Of a stretch of 64,000 bases of DNA, positions 63,182-64,000 are shown in pieces (the first letter of the stretch is position 1; each line of letters begins with the position of its first letter). The translations under genes were made by a program, and so were the position numbers. The stretch is from assembly GCF_014764705.1 (NCBI RefSeq), contig NZ_JACXXG010000019.1:21895-85894 (forward strand). The letters are read 5' to 3'. The notes below the pieces were generated by a model, which was given only the letters and a program-made list of their open reading frames with translations, searched no databases and was not told where the DNA came from. Source of the stretch: Stutzerimonas kunmingensis (lineage in GTDB: Bacteria > Pseudomonadota > Gammaproteobacteria > Pseudomonadales > Pseudomonadaceae).

Positions 63182-63862
63182 ATGATCGCCGCCCACCTGC
63201 TTGCTCCATCCAGCCTGCTGGCAGGCTGGATAATCTATGTGATCGCACTGTTATGGGCGACCTGGCGAGCTCCCTGGGTCGAGCTCTTCAGTGATACTCG
63301 CCGTCAGCACTTGCTGTTCGGCGCAATGCTTTCGATCTTTCTGCTCTGGCTGGTGCGAAGGGACTTCGATTCGGGCCTTTCATTCCACTTCATCGGGCTG
63401 ACAGCCGTCACCTTGCTACTGGACTGGCCACTGGCAATCATCGCCGCCCTCATCGCCCAGGTCGGCCTGACACTGACAGGTCATCAACAAGTTGCAGCCC
63501 TGGGCATGAACGGCATCCTGCTGGTACTGATCCCAGTGCTGGTCACGGTTGTATGCGCGCGACTCGTAGAACGCGCCCAACCCCGCAACCTGTTCGTCTT
63601 CATTTTCTTCGCTGGATTCTTTCCAGCGGCGCTCGCAGCATTGGCGTGCATCCTGGCATCGCTCGGCGTACTGCTACTAGATGGTCGCTACCCGATGCCG
63701 CCTTGGCTGGCGGATTTTGCCGGCTACCTATGGCTGGTCATGTTCCCCGAAGCCTTCATCAACGGCACAGCGATTACCGCCCTGGTGGTTTTCTACCCGG
63801 ACTGGATGGAAAGTTTCAATCAAAGCCGCTATCTGCAGGCGCCATGGAAAGAAGACAAGTAG
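63182..63862 (+). CDS. CbiM-like energy-coupling factor transporter permease
   Basis: A 226-residue membrane protein of about six to seven helices, matching the CbiM family, which is the substrate-specific membrane component of Co2+/Ni2+ uptake ECF transporters. The MIAAHLLAPSSLLAGWI start keeps only a single His near the N-terminus, whereas canonical CbiM begins MHIxEG with N-terminal metal ligands. The metal specificity is therefore doubtful. No CbiN/Q/O partner is seen in the window. The ATG at 63182 is 62 bp past tas. Confidence 0.8.
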   Translation: MIAAHLLAPSSLLAGWIIYVIALLWATWRAPWVELFSDTRRQHLLFGAMLSIFLLWLVRRDFDSGLSFHFIGLTAVTLLLDWPLAIIAALIAQVGLTLTGHQQVAALGMNGILLVLIPVLVTVVCARLVERAQPRNLFVFIFFAGFFPAALAALACILASLGVLLLDGRYPMPPWLADFAGYLWLVMFPEAFINGTAITALVVFYPDWMESFNQSRYLQAPWKEDK

Positions 63863-63886
63863 CGTCAAAGCGCTAGCAGGCCGTTG

Positions 63887-63915
63887 AAAAAAGCCAGAGC
63901 CCGCGTGGCTCTGGC
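63887..63915 (-). terminator. hairpin with T-run just inside the IS end
   Basis: A 9-bp stem GCCAGAGCC / GGCTCTGGC with a 5-base loop is followed, on the minus strand, by six T residues. It could terminate leftward transcription from the IS or insulate the IS transposase from outside promoters. Confidence 0.6.
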
Positions 63916-63957
63916 AAAATGGCGGCCATCCTCTTCTGCCGAAGCCAGCCCAAGCCG

Positions 63958-64000
63958 ATGCGTGGACTCGACCTCAAACAAAACGAGCTGTTCAGTTATA
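63958..64000 (+). CDS. transposase N-terminus, truncated by window edge
   Basis: Fourteen codons read MRGLDLKQNELFSY. This matches the usual opening of IS1182/IS5-type transposases, of the form MRGxDxxQxxLFSY. No ribosome site is clear, as is common for transposases. The DDE domain would lie beyond the window. The family call rests on this short match only. Confidence 0.5.
   Translation, partial: MRGLDLKQNELFSY

Larger units (their letters stand above)
63876..64000 (+). mobile_element. probable left end of an IS1182/IS5-type insertion sequence
   Basis: From the [22 protein letters not shown] end after the CbiM stop to the window edge, the sequence resembles an IS terminus. It has an inverted repeat, and an ORF starts at 63958. 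The boundary at 63876 is an estimate, because the other end is outside the window. Confidence 0.5.

Overview
The window is a GC-rich chromosomal segment of a gammaproteobacterium of the Pseudomonas type, and the Pseudomonas stutzeri (Stutzerimonas) group is the best guess. The main reason is gene order. The run lpxC-ftsZ-ftsA-ftsQ-ddlB-murC-murG-ftsW-murD-mraY-murF-murE-ftsI-ftsL-rsmH-mraZ, then rnpB, rsmI, lpoA, yraN, diaA, dolP, sspB, sspA, the cytochrome bc1 genes, rpsI, rplM and tas, follows the order I recall for Pseudomonas chromosomes. The species is an inference from gene order and protein character; no alignment was run.

Left part (1-33.9 kb): accessory and housekeeping genes in short units. 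A response regulator cut by the window edge and a large CHASE/PAS hybrid histidine kinase form a signalling pair. They are followed by an OmpA-like lipoprotein, a metallo-hydrolase, an acyl-CoA ligase, a LysE-type exporter, a 2-hydroxyacid dehydrogenase and RsmC. A TMEM165/GDT1-type manganese exporter sits behind a recognisable yybP-ykoY Mn2+ riboswitch. Next come an M48 lipoprotein protease and a chemoreceptor, separated by a 190-bp MITE-like element with perfect 19-bp terminal inverted repeats and TA flanks. Then follow a divergent YedK/HMCES-like protein lacking two expected active-site residues, two tiny overlapping genes, an acyltransferase, a DUF1329 protein, a YajG-like lipoprotein, mqo, a SulP transporter and an SDR dehydrogenase. 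A LOG-family gene is bracketed by four paired inverted DnaA-box-like motifs, which is the most unusual signal in the window. The segment ends with a run of envelope and stress genes: DUF2726, an NTF2-like protein, DUF5924/DUF2914, MgtC, a sorbosone-dehydrogenase-like lipoprotein, OsmE, an SAP-domain protein, a proline-rich peptide and a ferritin-like protein.

Middle part (33.9-51.7 kb): the complete division and cell wall (dcw) cluster on the minus strand. It is transcribed from a MraZ-type repeat operator (51699-51738) down to a strong terminator behind lpxC. Many junctions are ATGA or TGATG overlaps, implying translational coupling. The products run from UDP-MurNAc-tripeptide synthesis to lipid II (MurE, MurF, MraY, MurD, MurG, MurC, DdlB), septal synthesis (FtsW, FtsI) and the divisome (FtsL, FtsQ, FtsA, FtsZ). 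LpxC links this to lipid A.

Right part (51.9-64 kb): RNase P RNA; rsmI divergent from lpoA-yraN-diaA-dolP; sspA-sspB; petA-petB-petC for the bc1 complex; rplM-rpsI; tas; and a CbiM-like permease. The window closes in what looks like the left end of an insertion sequence with the first 14 codons of an IS1182/IS5-type transposase. No tRNA, rRNA or CRISPR array was recognised.
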